A DNA stretch of 64,000 nucleotides from Selenomonas sp. (GCA_018052705.1 JAGPMW010000007.1:1-64000); one strand, 5' to 3'. Positions 23,931 through 32,686 are shown, counted from the first letter of the stretch. Notes: a model not told the origin generated them from the letters alone. Program-made: numbers and translations.

Positions 23931-25118
23931 ATGAAAAAAGAGAAACTCTGGACGCGTGATTTTATTGCGCTGGTGCTGACGAATGGCTTGCTGTTTGCAG
24001 GCTTTCACTTTTTACTGCCGACCTTGCCAATCTATGTAGCCGGGCTGGGGGCTAAAGGCGCTGAAATTGGCTTGATTGCAGGGATATTTGGGTATTCTGC
24101 TATTTTTATCCGGTTATTTACAGATACGGGTGTACGTGCTTTTGGCAAGCGCAAATGCCTGTATGCTGGTTTGGTCTTATCTATCCTGGCAACCATCGGG
24201 TATGCTCTGTTTACGTCGATTCCACTTATTATTGCGGCCAGGGTTATTCATGGCTTTGGTTTTGGTCTCAGTACAACGTTTGCTGCGGCGATGGCAGCGG
24301 ATGCGATACCGGCTGCGCGTCGTGGCGAGGGAATCGGTTACTTTGGACTTGGGAGCACTGTGGCGATGGCCATGGCGCCGGCTTTTGGCCTGACTTTACT
24401 GACTGATATCAGCCCGATTGCGTTGTTCCTGTGTTCGGGGGGATTGAGTCTGCTGGCAATTTTTACTGCCAAGTCCTGCCATACTCATGCGGAGCAGGCG
24501 GAACTGCCGGTACCGGCTATTCATTCTTCTATCCGTAATCGTTTGTATGAGTCGGGGACAGGAATTCCGGCTGTGCTTACTATTCTGTTCGGAGCGGCTT
24601 ATGGCAGTGTCAATACCTTTATTGCGATGATGGCCAGCGAGGCCGGGATTGAGAGTGCAGGCCTGTTTTTTATTGTCGGTACCTGCTTTATCTTTATTTC
24701 CCGACCGTTCGGTGGACGTCTGCTCGATCAGAAGGGCGCTTTTGCAGTTGTAGTTCCGGGGGCGGTGCTTTATCTGGCAGCCCTGCTGATCATTATCCGC
24801 TCTACAAGTCTTAGCATGCTGCTGGGGGCTTCGGTTTTTTATGGACTGGGTGCCGGCTTGATGCTTCCTGCTTTGATGACCTGGATGCTCAATGCAGTCC
24901 GGGCTGACCGCCGCAGTGCGGCAAGTGCAACATTCTATAATATGCTTGATATTGGCACCAGCACGGGTATACTGGTATTAGGTGGTGTGGCCGGAAGTAT
25001 CGGTTATATCTCGATGTATTGGTATGTGTTTGGTATCATGGTGTTGTTCCTTGTGTTCGGCGTACTTCAGCATTTTATCCGGCCACGGGAACAGAATCTG
25101 GAAGAAGTTGAGGACTGA
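23931..25118 (+). CDS. MFS transporter, probable drug or metabolite efflux pump
   Basis: A 395-residue major facilitator with twelve predicted helices. The loop 2-3 motif appears as RLFTDTGVRAFGKRKCL, with HGFGFGLSTTFAAAMAADAI and RPFGGRLLDQKGA as the equivalents in the two halves. Its operon partner is a MarR regulator and its promoter carries a duplicated palindrome, an arrangement typical of inducible efflux pumps. Substrate unknown. Confidence 0.88.
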   Translation: MKKEKLWTRDFIALVLTNGLLFAGFHFLLPTLPIYVAGLGAKGAEIGLIAGIFGYSAIFIRLFTDTGVRAFGKRKCLYAGLVLSILATIGYALFTSIPLIIAARVIHGFGFGLSTTFAAAMAADAIPAARRGEGIGYFGLGSTVAMAMAPAFGLTLLTDISPIALFLCSGGLSLLAIFTAKSCHTHAEQAELPVPAIHSSIRNRLYESGTGIPAVLTILFGAAYGSVNTFIAMMASEAGIESAGLFFIVGTCFIFISRPFGGRLLDQKGAFAVVVPGAVLYLAALLIIIRSTSLSMLLGASVFYGLGAGLMLPALMTWMLNAVRADRRSAASATFYNMLDIGTSTGILVLGGVAGSIGYISMYWYVFGIMVLFLVFGVLQHFIRPREQNLEEVED

Positions 25119-25136
25119 CAAGTTGGGAGTTGAACT

Positions 25137-25589
25137 ATGGCAGAACAATGGGATGAGGCTGACGATGATCGTCTGATCCACCAATTGTATCAGACGGTGC
25201 GGACCTTTTCAAAGACACTGAATCAGGCAATCTCAGCATATGGCGTGTATGGGTCCGAGTGGACGGTGCTGAATCTGATCCGGCATCGTGAGGATTGCTC
25301 ACAGGCTGTACTGATCGAATATCTCGGGGTAGAACCGGCGGCTATCTCCAAGACGCTGACGAAGCTCGAGAAAAAAGGCATCATTGCCCGGGAACTGAGA
25401 CCCGGACATCGTGGTAAATTCATCCGTCTGACAGATAAAGGCCAGAAAATCTGTGAGAAGATCTCAGAAGTAGTGGCCAGGCATCGCCAGCAGGCTTTGG
25501 CAGCTCTGCCGGTATCCGGGCGCCGCCAGCTGGAACTGATGATGCGGCAGCTGCAGCTGGATTTGTCGTCAGGGGCTGGCAAAAGCTAA
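25137..25589 (+). CDS. MarR-family transcriptional regulator
   Basis: A 150-residue winged-helix protein with helix-turn-helix CSQAVLIEYLGVEPAAISKTLTKLEKKG and the beta wing RELRPGHRGKFIRLTDKG. It lies 18 bases after the MFS gene, with GGGAG before the ATG. It probably represses the operon by binding the TTAACTAGTTAA pair upstream of the pump gene (inferred from context). Confidence 0.9.
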   Translation: MAEQWDEADDDRLIHQLYQTVRTFSKTLNQAISAYGVYGSEWTVLNLIRHREDCSQAVLIEYLGVEPAAISKTLTKLEKKGIIARELRPGHRGKFIRLTDKGQKICEKISEVVARHRQQALAALPVSGRRQLELMMRQLQLDLSSGAGKS

Positions 25590-25686
25590 TCTGTTTATCA
25601 TTGACAGGACCGTTCAGATGCCGGATACTAGATAGTAGAAGGCAGTCTGCCAGCAGAGCAGATGCCGGTAAGAGGGGGCGACGGGA

Positions 25687-26769
25687 ATGTGGCGAAAGGT
25701 GATATTGACAGCAGGCGCTTGGCTGCTGCTGGCTCCTGCCTGTCTGGCGGCAACGGTTACTGTGACCGGTCAGGGCGGATCGGAGCGTAGTGCACTGCAT
25801 CAGGCGATGCGTCAGGCAGTCGAGCAGCAGGTCGGCGTAACGCTGGACAGCCGCAGTTATGTACAGAACTACCGGCTCATCAATGACCGGGTTTATTCAC
25901 AGGCAGAAGGGTATATCAGAAGCTATGAGGTGCTTGAGTCCGGGCAGGCAAATGGTATCTATACGGTGAAAATCCGGGCGGATGTGCAGGAGCAGAAACT
26001 CAGCACGGCGTTGGCAAGCTATGCCCAGAAAAAAGCAATAGTCGGTGCCAATATGCAGGACCCGCGGGTGGCCGTCGTGGCAATGGACCAGGACGGTGTC
26101 CGCTATCCGGATCTGGAGAATGTGGTGACCGCTGGTTTGCGGGAGCAGGGCTTCACACGGCTGGTCGATACCGATCAGCTCGGAGCTTCTGTCCGCAAGC
26201 GGCTTATGTCTGCCGACTGGTCCGGTGACCATGCGCTCAGGCAGTCCTTGACGAGTCAGTTCCCGATGGATTATCTCGTGACCGCACAGGTCAATAAGGC
26301 AGTTGGCAGTATGGCTGACTATGCCGCGGTAGCTGGTTTTCAGAATTTAAAGAAGGCCTGGGTAACGGTGGCGGTCCGCATGATGAACGTGAATACTGGC
26401 GAGCTGATTTATTCTGGTAATTTTGCCGGTAAGTCTGAGCGCCGCGGTCCGAATGCGCTTCAGGAGGCCGTGACAGCAGCTGCTGCTGGCATACCAGAAG
26501 CGGTAGCTTCGGCAGCGCTGAATCAGGCGGCCAATCCGGAGCAGCATCTGACACTGATCATTACGGGCGCGAAGCTTGGCAGTATCAGTGCTGCAACGCA
26601 GTATCTTGAAGGGCTGGCCGGTGTCAATCACGTTTTTGTCCGCAGTACGAGTTTTGGTAATATGACGGTAGATGTGGACTTTCTCGGGACGGCCCATGAT
26701 TTTGCTATATTATTAGAAGGCAATGGTCAGACCATCCTTGAGCTGAGCTCAGAGTATGTGAAGATTTAA
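25687..26769 (+). CDS. Exported FlgT-like flagellar assembly protein
   Basis: A 360-residue exported protein with a signal peptide ending near ACLAA. The N-terminal domain is FlgT-like: TVTGQGGSERSALHQAMRQA, AVEQQVGVTLDSRS, YTVKIRADV. A middle region has DPRVAVVAMDQDG and TAGLREQGFTRLVD. FlgT forms the H-ring around the basal body in Vibrio; related proteins occur in Negativicutes, where the role is less clear. The ATG follows a GGGGGCGACGGGA stretch. Together with motAB this supports a flagellated organism, although the gene lies outside any flagellar operon. Confidence 0.7.
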   Translation: MWRKVILTAGAWLLLAPACLAATVTVTGQGGSERSALHQAMRQAVEQQVGVTLDSRSYVQNYRLINDRVYSQAEGYIRSYEVLESGQANGIYTVKIRADVQEQKLSTALASYAQKKAIVGANMQDPRVAVVAMDQDGVRYPDLENVVTAGLREQGFTRLVDTDQLGASVRKRLMSADWSGDHALRQSLTSQFPMDYLVTAQVNKAVGSMADYAAVAGFQNLKKAWVTVAVRMMNVNTGELIYSGNFAGKSERRGPNALQEAVTAAAAGIPEAVASAALNQAANPEQHLTLIITGAKLGSISAATQYLEGLAGVNHVFVRSTSFGNMTVDVDFLGTAHDFAILLEGNGQTILELSSEYVKI

Positions 26770-26778
26770 TAGAAATGA

Positions 26779-26856
26779 AAGTGCCAAGGAAAAATGCTTG
26801 ACAGTGCGACTATGCTTCGGTATAATAACATTGTCAAGGAAAAAGCCTTGGCACTT
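26779..26856 (+). promoter_or_regulatory. ylxM-ffh operon promoter embedded in a long interrupted dyad
   Basis: TTGACA (26798-26803) and TATAAT (26821-26826) are 17 bases apart. The promoter is framed by AAGTGCCAAGG (26779-26789) with CCTTGGCACTT (26846-26856) and by CTTGACA (26797-26803) with TGTCAAG (26832-26838), all sharing one axis at 26817/26818. Each flank is also a short hairpin of the type CAAGG-AAAAA-CTTG, so the flanks are near-direct repeats 50 bases apart. This could be an operator for an unknown regulator. Confidence 0.7.
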
Positions 26857-26881
26857 ATTATGTGATGAACAGGTGATAGGC

Positions 26882-27244
26882 ATGATGGAGCAGTTCTTAT
26901 ATTTGTCGGCTTTGTTTGACCTTTATGGGGCTCTTTTGACTGAAAAGCAGCAGGAATGTCTGCGTATGCATCTGTTTGAAGATTTCTCCCTGTCGGAGAT
27001 CGGCGAGGAGCTGGGAATATCCCGGCAGGCGGTCTACGATAATATCCATCGGTCTGAAAAGGCGATGGCATCCTATGAGGAGAAGCTGGGGCTTGCTCAC
27101 CGCTATCAGGTGGAGCGGCAGGCGCTGGCACACGTGTATGAATCCATCGAAGGACTCAGGCAGCCGGGGAATGATGCGGCTGTAGACGAGGTCCTTGGCC
27201 GACTGGCACCATTCCTGGGGCACGGTCAGGAGGTATCGATTTGA
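26882..27244 (+). CDS. ylxM: YlxM/p13-like HTH protein, SRP-associated
   Basis: A 120-residue sigma-factor-like helix-turn-helix protein: LTEKQQECLRMHLFEDFSLSEIGEELGISRQAVYDNIHRSEKAM. YlxM is encoded directly upstream of ffh in Firmicutes and can modulate SRP assembly. The ATG at 26882 (or 26885) follows AGGTGATAGG. An in-frame start at 26798 would begin inside the promoter and is rejected. The stop overlaps the ffh TTG start. Confidence 0.9.
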   Translation: MMEQFLYLSALFDLYGALLTEKQQECLRMHLFEDFSLSEIGEELGISRQAVYDNIHRSEKAMASYEEKLGLAHRYQVERQALAHVYESIEGLRQPGNDAAVDEVLGRLAPFLGHGQEVSI

Positions 27245-28629
27245 TATTTGAAAGTTTATCCGACCGCTTGCAGGAGACGTTTAAGAAACTGCGCGGTCAT
27301 GGCAAGTTGACGGAGGATGATGTCAATGACGCCATGCGCGAAGTGCGGATGGCCCTTCTTGAGGCCGACGTCAATTTCAAAGTAGTCAAACAGTTCATTA
27401 AGACGGTCAAAGAACGCGCGATCGGGCAGGATATTCTGGAAACATTGACTCCAGCCCAGGTCGTTATCAAGATTGTTGATGAAGAGCTCACGAACCTCAT
27501 GGGAGGCACGCAGAGCCGTATCAATATGAGCCCGAATCCGCCGACAATCATTATGATGGTCGGTCTGCAGGGCGCCGGTAAGACAACATCTGCCGGAAAG
27601 CTTGGTCTTGCCCTTAAGAAGCAGGGCAAACATCCGCTGCTTGTAGCCTGCGATATTTATCGTCCGGCCGCCATCAAGCAGCTGCAGGTGGTTGGTAAGC
27701 AGCTCGAGCTGCCGGTCTTCGCGATGGAGACGGGGACTGATGCCGTGACCATTGCCAAATCGTCTATCGAGTATTCGCAGTCGCATGTTAATGATGTCAT
27801 CATCATTGATACGGCAGGCCGTCTGCAGATTGACGAGAAGCTGATGCAGGAGCTGCGGGATATCAAAGGCGAGGTCCGGCCGCATGAGATTCTGCTCGTT
27901 GTCGATGCGATGACTGGTCAGGAATCTGTCAATGTGGCACAGAGCTTCAATGAAAGCCTCGGCCTTGATGGCGTGGTCATGACAAAACTTGACGGTGATG
28001 CCCGCGGTGGTGCGGCGCTTTCAGTCAAGGCTGTGACCAATGTACCAATCAAATTTGTCGGTCTCGGGGAGAAGCTCGAAGCACTTCAGACGTTTCATCC
28101 GGACCGCATGGCTTCACGAATCCTTGGCATGGGCGATGTGCTCTCGCTGGTCGAGAAGGCACAGCAGACCTTTGACATGGAAGAAGCCAGGAAGATGGAG
28201 AAGAAGCTCCGCAAGGATGAATTTACCCTTGATGACTTCCTCAATCAGATGCAGCAGGTCAAGAAACTTGGCTCGCTGGAAAGCATTCTGGGCATGATTC
28301 CTGGCATGGGCGGTCTCAAGAAGCAGCTCGAAGGCCAGAATCTCGATCTCGATGGCAAAGAAATGCGTCAGATTGAAGCCATCATCAAATCGATGACACC
28401 GCAGGAACGGGCCGATATCGGTCTTGTCAACGGCAGCCGCCGCAAGCGTATCGCGCTTGGCTCCGGTACCCGCGTTCAGGATGTCAACAAACTCCTGAAG
28501 CAGTTCGGTGAGATGAAAAAGATGATGAAGAAAATGAAAAAAATGCAGAACGGCAAAAAAGGATTCCCGGGCCTTGGTGGTCTGGGGGGCCTCGGTGGGG
28601 GATTCCCCAAGATGCCATTCATGCATTGA
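27241..28629 (+). CDS. ffh: Signal recognition particle protein Ffh
   Basis: The SRP GTPase that brings nascent membrane proteins to FtsY and SecYEG. The 462-residue product has an N domain (1-90), a G domain (GLQGAGKTTSAGKLG at about 104-118, DTAGRLQIDE, TKLDGDARGG) and a Met-rich C-terminal M domain. The M domain runs through NQMQQVKKLGSLESILGMIPG and MMKKMKKMQNGKKG to a Gly-rich end. The start is a TTG with GGAGG upstream. Confidence 0.97.
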   Translation: MIFESLSDRLQETFKKLRGHGKLTEDDVNDAMREVRMALLEADVNFKVVKQFIKTVKERAIGQDILETLTPAQVVIKIVDEELTNLMGGTQSRINMSPNPPTIIMMVGLQGAGKTTSAGKLGLALKKQGKHPLLVACDIYRPAAIKQLQVVGKQLELPVFAMETGTDAVTIAKSSIEYSQSHVNDVIIIDTAGRLQIDEKLMQELRDIKGEVRPHEILLVVDAMTGQESVNVAQSFNESLGLDGVVMTKLDGDARGGAALSVKAVTNVPIKFVGLGEKLEALQTFHPDRMASRILGMGDVLSLVEKAQQTFDMEEARKMEKKLRKDEFTLDDFLNQMQQVKKLGSLESILGMIPGMGGLKKQLEGQNLDLDGKEMRQIEAIIKSMTPQERADIGLVNGSRRKRIALGSGTRVQDVNKLLKQFGEMKKMMKKMKKMQNGKKGFPGLGGLGGLGGGFPKMPFMH

Positions 28630-28667
28630 ATAAAGTTTAGTTCACTTTTGAAAGGTGGTGAATTTTC

Positions 28668-28937
28668 ATGGCAGTAAAGATTCGTTTGAACCGTATGGGT
28701 GCAAAGAAGAATCCGTTCTATCGCGTTGTTGTCGCTGATTCCCGTGCTCCGCGTGATGGCCGTTTTATCGAGGTTCTCGGTAACTACGATCCGTCCAAGC
28801 AGCCGGCAGTTGTCAACATTGACGAAGCTAAGGTTCTTGATTGGATGAACAAAGGTGCTCAGCCGACCGATACCGTTAAAAATCTCCTCAGCAAGCAGGG
28901 CATCATGGCTAAGTTTGCTGAAGCAAAGAAAAACTAA
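28668..28937 (+). CDS. rpsP: Small ribosomal subunit protein bS16
   Basis: An 89-residue ribosomal protein starting [20 protein letters not shown], with [19 protein letters not shown], as in all bS16 proteins. AAAGGTGGTG precedes the ATG. Position between ffh and khpA is the usual one. Confidence 0.97.
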   Translation: MAVKIRLNRMGAKKNPFYRVVVADSRAPRDGRFIEVLGNYDPSKQPAVVNIDEAKVLDWMNKGAQPTDTVKNLLSKQGIMAKFAEAKKN

Positions 28938-28960
28938 GTAAATTGGAAAGAGGCTACGAC

Positions 28961-29188
28961 ATGAAAGAACTTGTTGAAGTTATCGCCAAATCCTTAGTGG
29001 ATCATCCTGAGGCCGTCACTGTTGATGAAAAGCAGGAAGGCCAGCAGACCGTGCTGGAACTTCATGTTGCCGAGGATGACATGGGTAAGGTTATCGGGCG
29101 TCAGGGTCGTATTGCGAAAGCACTGCGTACCGTGGTTAAAGCCGCAGCCACCCGGGAGAACACAAAAGTCACGGTTGAGATTATTTAA
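28961..29188 (+). CDS. khpA: KH-domain RNA-binding protein KhpA
   Basis: A 75-residue single KH domain protein (EDDMGKVIGRQGRIAKALRTVV carries the GxxG-type loop, GRQG). KhpA forms a complex with KhpB/Jag and influences sRNA-mediated control and cell division in Firmicutes. The ATG at 28961 is preceded by GGAAAGAGGC; an upstream TTG would overlap that site. It stands between rpsP and ylqD/rimM as usual. Confidence 0.92.
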   Translation: MKELVEVIAKSLVDHPEAVTVDEKQEGQQTVLELHVAEDDMGKVIGRQGRIAKALRTVVKAAATRENTKVTVEII

Positions 29189-29194
29189 ATGAAA

Positions 29195-29229
29195 AGCGGC
29201 TGGCTCAGCTTTCACTGGGCTTAGCCGCT
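29195..29229 (+). terminator. Hairpin between khpA and ylqD
   Basis: AGCGGCT with AGCCGCT, extended by GCTCAG with CTGGGC, forms a good stem followed by only ATTTCT. It may be a weak terminator or mRNA processing site that lowers expression of ylqD-rimM-trmD relative to the ribosomal protein. Confidence 0.45.
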
Positions 29230-29271
29230 ATTTCTATGTATATGCTGATTCAGCAGAAAAGAGGAACTGTC

Positions 29272-29703
29272 ATGGATATGATTTCACTCAAGGTACCAGT
29301 TACCATCAAGGCGAAATTGACCGAGAAACTCAAAGCCAAGATCCTGAATGACCTGGAAGAGGGCATCAAGCGGGCTGAGCTGGAAGTCCAGCAGCTCAAT
29401 CTGCAGGAGAAACGTGTCATGCAGGAGAATCAGCCAGCTGATCCGGAGCAGCCGACGGGCGAAGAAATCCAGCGTTTTCAGGCTATTCAGGGGCATTTTG
29501 GCGAGGAGCGCCAGAAGCGTCTGCAGTATCGTGAAGAGGCTATGGCCCGCAAAGAAGAGACGGAGAAGCTGGTGCTGGGCGCTGAGATCGTTCAGGGGAC
29601 GCTCGAGCGTCAGGTTGAGGTTCATGTCGGCGATGATATGCGCGAAGTCATGAATGTGGAAGTGCTGGTGGAAGATGACAAGATTATCAGCATCCGCGGC
29701 TAA
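29272..29703 (+). CDS. ylqD: YlqD family protein
   Basis: A 143-residue protein with a short N-terminal beta segment (MISLKVPVTIKAKLTEKLK), a coiled-coil region rich in Glu/Gln/Lys (about 25-100) and a C-terminal beta segment (VQGTLERQVEVHVGDDMREV). This is the pattern of YlqD, a protein of unknown function encoded between khpA and rimM in Firmicutes. GAGGAACTGTC precedes the ATG at 29272. Confidence 0.85.
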   Translation: MDMISLKVPVTIKAKLTEKLKAKILNDLEEGIKRAELEVQQLNLQEKRVMQENQPADPEQPTGEEIQRFQAIQGHFGEERQKRLQYREEAMARKEETEKLVLGAEIVQGTLERQVEVHVGDDMREVMNVEVLVEDDKIISIRG

Positions 29704-30217
29704 GAAGCCGGCAGCTGTAGACCGTGTAACCATCGGTAAGGTGGGGGCGGCGCATGGCATCCATGGAGAAATGCGCATTGTCCCGCTGACTGATTTCCTT
29801 GAGCGGTTTGAGACGATGACGGAAGTTATGGTCGGCGATGAACTGCTGCAGATCGAGAGCTGCCGATACCACAAACAGGATGTTCTCATGAAATTCCGTG
29901 AGTATCCGGTGCGGGAGGACGCGATGCACCTTACCGGCCGGCTGCTGACCGTAGCCCGCAGCGAGGCGGCACCACTGGAGGCGGGCGAGTTCTATACCTT
30001 TGATATCATCGGCCTGACGGTTTATGATGTGGATGGCAATGAACTTGGCAAGGTGGAGAATGTCCTGCGTACAGGCAGCAATGATGTCTATCAGACCAGG
30101 CTTACGGCTGGCGGCGAGCTTTTGATCCCGGCGCTTAAGTCTGTCGTGAAAGAGATTGATATCAAGGGCAGCCGCATGGTCGTTGATATGCCTGAGGAGA
30201 TCTCCGATGCGCATTGA
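29675..30217 (+). CDS. rimM: Ribosome maturation factor RimM
   Basis: RimM assists late assembly of the 30S head through contact with uS19. The protein has the N-terminal RimM motif VTIGKVGAAHGIHGEMRI and, after a linker, a PRC-barrel domain (FYTFDIIGLTVYDVDGNELG). The start is uncertain: the frame has no ATG, GTG or TTG between the ylqD stop and the conserved region. Initiation is therefore placed at ATG 29675, inside ylqD, with GGTGGAAG before it, giving 180 residues. An ATG at 29654 is the alternative. Confidence 0.9.
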   Translation: MTRLSASAAKKPAAVDRVTIGKVGAAHGIHGEMRIVPLTDFLERFETMTEVMVGDELLQIESCRYHKQDVLMKFREYPVREDAMHLTGRLLTVARSEAAPLEAGEFYTFDIIGLTVYDVDGNELGKVENVLRTGSNDVYQTRLTAGGELLIPALKSVVKEIDIKGSRMVVDMPEEISDAH

Positions 30218-30938
30218 CATGGTGACGATTTTCCCGGAGATGTTTGCCGGGCCGTTCGGGGACAGCATTACGAAACGGGCCGTAGATAACGGGATTCTCG
30301 ATATTCATTTCACGAACTTTCGGGATTATTCAGAGGATAAGCATCATCATGTCGACGATACACCGTTTGGTGGCGGCGCCGGTATGGTACTTAAGCCAGA
30401 GCCGATGTATCGTGCGGTGCGTGACGTTCTGGCCAGGACGGCCGAGTATGCGGGCAGCCGGCGGGTACTCATCATGGACCCCTCGGGGCCGACGTTTACG
30501 CAGTCCAAGGCCAAGGAATTAGCTGGCTATGATCAGCTCGTGTTCATCTGCGGCCATTATGAAGGTTTTGATGCCCGCATTTACCAGCTGGCTGATGAGG
30601 CTGTCTCGATTGGCGATTTTGTGCTGACCGGTGGTGAGCTGCCGGCCATGGTGATTACCGATGCGGTATCGCGTATGCTGCCGGGCGTTCTTGGCGCTGA
30701 TGATTCTGCACCCACAGATTCTTTCTATGAAGGTCTGCTGGGATTTCCTCAGTATACGCGTCCGCGCGAGTTTGAGGGCATGGCGGTACCGGATGTTCTG
30801 ATCTCTGGTGATCATGCGAAGATCCGGCAGTGGCGGCGGGAGCAGTCCCTGCTGACGACTAGGCATTGTCGTCCGGATCTGCTGGCTCGGGCACCGCTCA
30901 GCGACAAAGACAAGAAGTTCCTGCGGGAACACGAATAA
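30207..30938 (+). CDS. trmD: tRNA (guanine-37-N1)-methyltransferase
   Basis: TrmD methylates G37 of tRNAs to prevent frameshifting. The 243-residue SPOUT protein starts MRIDMVTIFPEMF and has FGGGAGMVLKPEP, IFICGHYEGFDARI-type and SIGDFVLTGGELPAMV knot motifs plus a conserved C-terminal domain (LLGFPQYTRPREF). The ATG at 30207 overlaps the end of rimM, with GAGGAG upstream. Confidence 0.96.
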   Translation: MRIDMVTIFPEMFAGPFGDSITKRAVDNGILDIHFTNFRDYSEDKHHHVDDTPFGGGAGMVLKPEPMYRAVRDVLARTAEYAGSRRVLIMDPSGPTFTQSKAKELAGYDQLVFICGHYEGFDARIYQLADEAVSIGDFVLTGGELPAMVITDAVSRMLPGVLGADDSAPTDSFYEGLLGFPQYTRPREFEGMAVPDVLISGDHAKIRQWRREQSLLTTRHCRPDLLARAPLSDKDKKFLREHE

Positions 30939-30954
30939 CAGACGGGATATCCGT

Positions 30955-31000
30955 ATAAGGAAGCGGTGACATTTCGCTCGATTTGTCACCGCTTCCTTAT
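30955..31000. terminator. Inverted repeat after trmD
   Basis: ATAAGGAAGCGGTGACA and TGTCACCGCTTCCTTAT are a perfect 17-base inverted repeat with a 12-base loop. There is no long T-run, but stem strength and position at the operon end favour a terminator. An extended -10-like TGGTAGAAT follows at 31007-31015 for the next gene. Confidence 0.65.
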
Positions 31001-31053
31001 ATCCTGTGGTAGAATGGATAGAGATACAATAAACGAGATGAGGAGAATGGACA

Positions 31054-31905
31054 ATGAAAGAAACAGCGCTGACTGCAGCTATCAATACAGCGATACAGCA
31101 GGCTACCGGCCTGTGCGAGCAGAAGCAGTTTGAGGCAGCAGTTCAAAGGCTCAAACAGGAGATTGACCGCATAGAGAAACTGAATCTGTATCAGGATGGT
31201 CAGGCGGACTATTATGATTTCAATACGCTGATGGAGATGGTGATGTTTCAGACGCAGCATCCGGAAATTCAGCCTGTTGCGGACATTGAAGAGCCGCTCA
31301 ATCGTCTCTATGCTATGTACGGGTCGATTCTGCTCGAGCTGGGGAAGCTTGATGAAGCTGGCGAGGCCCTGAGCATTGTGATGGACTGGGACCCGATGAG
31401 TGCAGACATCGCTTTTGAGCATGCAGAGGTATTCAAGCAGAAGAAGGATATGGAAGCCTTTAAGCGGCTGACGGCAGCGATATTTTCTATCGCCTACAAG
31501 CGCCGCGAAATCGCCCGCTGTTATCGCAATATCGGCTATTATTTCGTTGAACAGCAGATGTGGGACGAGGCAGTCGGCTGCTATTTGCTGAGCATGAGCT
31601 TTGCTGAGGCTGAAGGACGCTATCAGGCGGAGCAGGAGCTGCACTACATTTATGAAGAAACAAAAGGTGAGGCCGAGCGCCCATCCATAGGAGCTATGCG
31701 CTCTTATGGTGAGAAATATGGTTTTCCCATCGGCCCGGATGAGAAGGTCATCGAGACGGCTATGCTCTACGGCAAGACGATGCTGGCGCAGAAGAAGTTC
31801 CAGCATGCCTCTTATTTTCTCGATATTGCCTATAAACTGACGGAGAACAAAGAGATCAAACAGGTGCTTGATGGCGTGAATGAACAGCTTGCGGCTCAGC
31901 ACTGA
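31054..31905 (+). CDS. TPR-repeat protein of unknown function
   Basis: A 283-residue helical protein with several tetratricopeptide-like pairs: LYAMYGSILLELGKLDEAGE at about 85-110, AEVFKQKKDMEAFKRL, YRNIGYYFVEQQMWDEAVGC and YGKTMLAQKKFQHASYFLDI near the C terminus. There is no signal peptide or enzyme motif. AGGAGAATGGACA precedes the ATG. TPRs suggest a protein-interaction role; the partner is unknown. The next gene starts 14 bases later. Confidence 0.75.
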   Translation: MKETALTAAINTAIQQATGLCEQKQFEAAVQRLKQEIDRIEKLNLYQDGQADYYDFNTLMEMVMFQTQHPEIQPVADIEEPLNRLYAMYGSILLELGKLDEAGEALSIVMDWDPMSADIAFEHAEVFKQKKDMEAFKRLTAAIFSIAYKRREIARCYRNIGYYFVEQQMWDEAVGCYLLSMSFAEAEGRYQAEQELHYIYEETKGEAERPSIGAMRSYGEKYGFPIGPDEKVIETAMLYGKTMLAQKKFQHASYFLDIAYKLTENKEIKQVLDGVNEQLAAQH

Positions 31906-31919
31906 CAGGAGGGATCATC

Positions 31920-32669
31920 ATGCAGCCAATCCTGATCCAGGGGGCGATGAAGGTCGAGATGGGGACTTATCTTGACCATATGGAAAAAAAAGAAGAGCTT
32001 CTGATCGGCCAATGGCCGTTTGTCTGCGGCGTATTCCAAGGTATTCCGCTTATTATCTGCCAGACCGAGTGGGGGATGGCCAATGCGGCTGCCTGCACGG
32101 CACTGGCTATGGAGCGGTTCCATCCTGCTGCTGTTATCAGTCAGGGAACAGCTGGTGGACATGACCCTGAACTGAATGTATTCGATATTGTAGTAGCTGA
32201 ACGCACGGTCAATGAGTCAGCCTGGCAGACCCGCTATGCAGCCCCAGGCGAGGGCGTGGATTATCGGGCTTTGAAAAAGCTGGGCGTGTTTGCTTATGAT
32301 CATCAGCAGCAAAAATTCACACAGGAGGTCTATCATGCCTGCGACTCAGGCTGGGTACAGGCAGCAATGGATGCACAGGCTGTTTATAGGCGCGGATGCG
32401 TAGTCCGTGGTACGGTCGGCACTTGTGACAGCTGGAACTGTGAGGCTGACCGCGTGCTGTTCCTGCATGAGTTTTATGGCTCGTCCTGTGAAGAGATGGA
32501 AAGTGATGCGGTTGCCCAGATCTGCCAGACCTATGCCGTACCGTTCCTGTCAATCCGTGTTATCTCCAATACCGTGTTTGATGGCGATACGGACTGGGAT
32601 CTCAGCGTCGGTCCTGCACTGCAGACCTATGTGCTGGCTGTGATCGCGGCACACCAGGCAAAATCATAA
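31920..32669 (+). CDS. MTA/SAH nucleosidase-like protein with altered catalytic residue
   Basis: A 249-residue nucleoside phosphorylase/hydrolase fold protein resembling 5'-methylthioadenosine/S-adenosylhomocysteine nucleosidase: IQGAMKVEM with the Glu at 13, ISQGTAGG, and EEMESDAVAQICQTYAVPF with the ribose-contacting Met193-Glu194. The position of the catalytic Asp that protonates adenine N7 (RAISD in the Escherichia coli enzyme) reads RVISN, Asn217. The loops between residues 95 and 175 are also longer than usual. It may act on a different base or be a diverged relative. GGAGGGATC precedes the ATG. Confidence 0.75.
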   Translation: MQPILIQGAMKVEMGTYLDHMEKKEELLIGQWPFVCGVFQGIPLIICQTEWGMANAAACTALAMERFHPAAVISQGTAGGHDPELNVFDIVVAERTVNESAWQTRYAAPGEGVDYRALKKLGVFAYDHQQQKFTQEVYHACDSGWVQAAMDAQAVYRRGCVVRGTVGTCDSWNCEADRVLFLHEFYGSSCEEMESDAVAQICQTYAVPFLSIRVISNTVFDGDTDWDLSVGPALQTYVLAVIAAHQAKS

Positions 32670-32686
32670 TAGCTGTATCATGTCGG

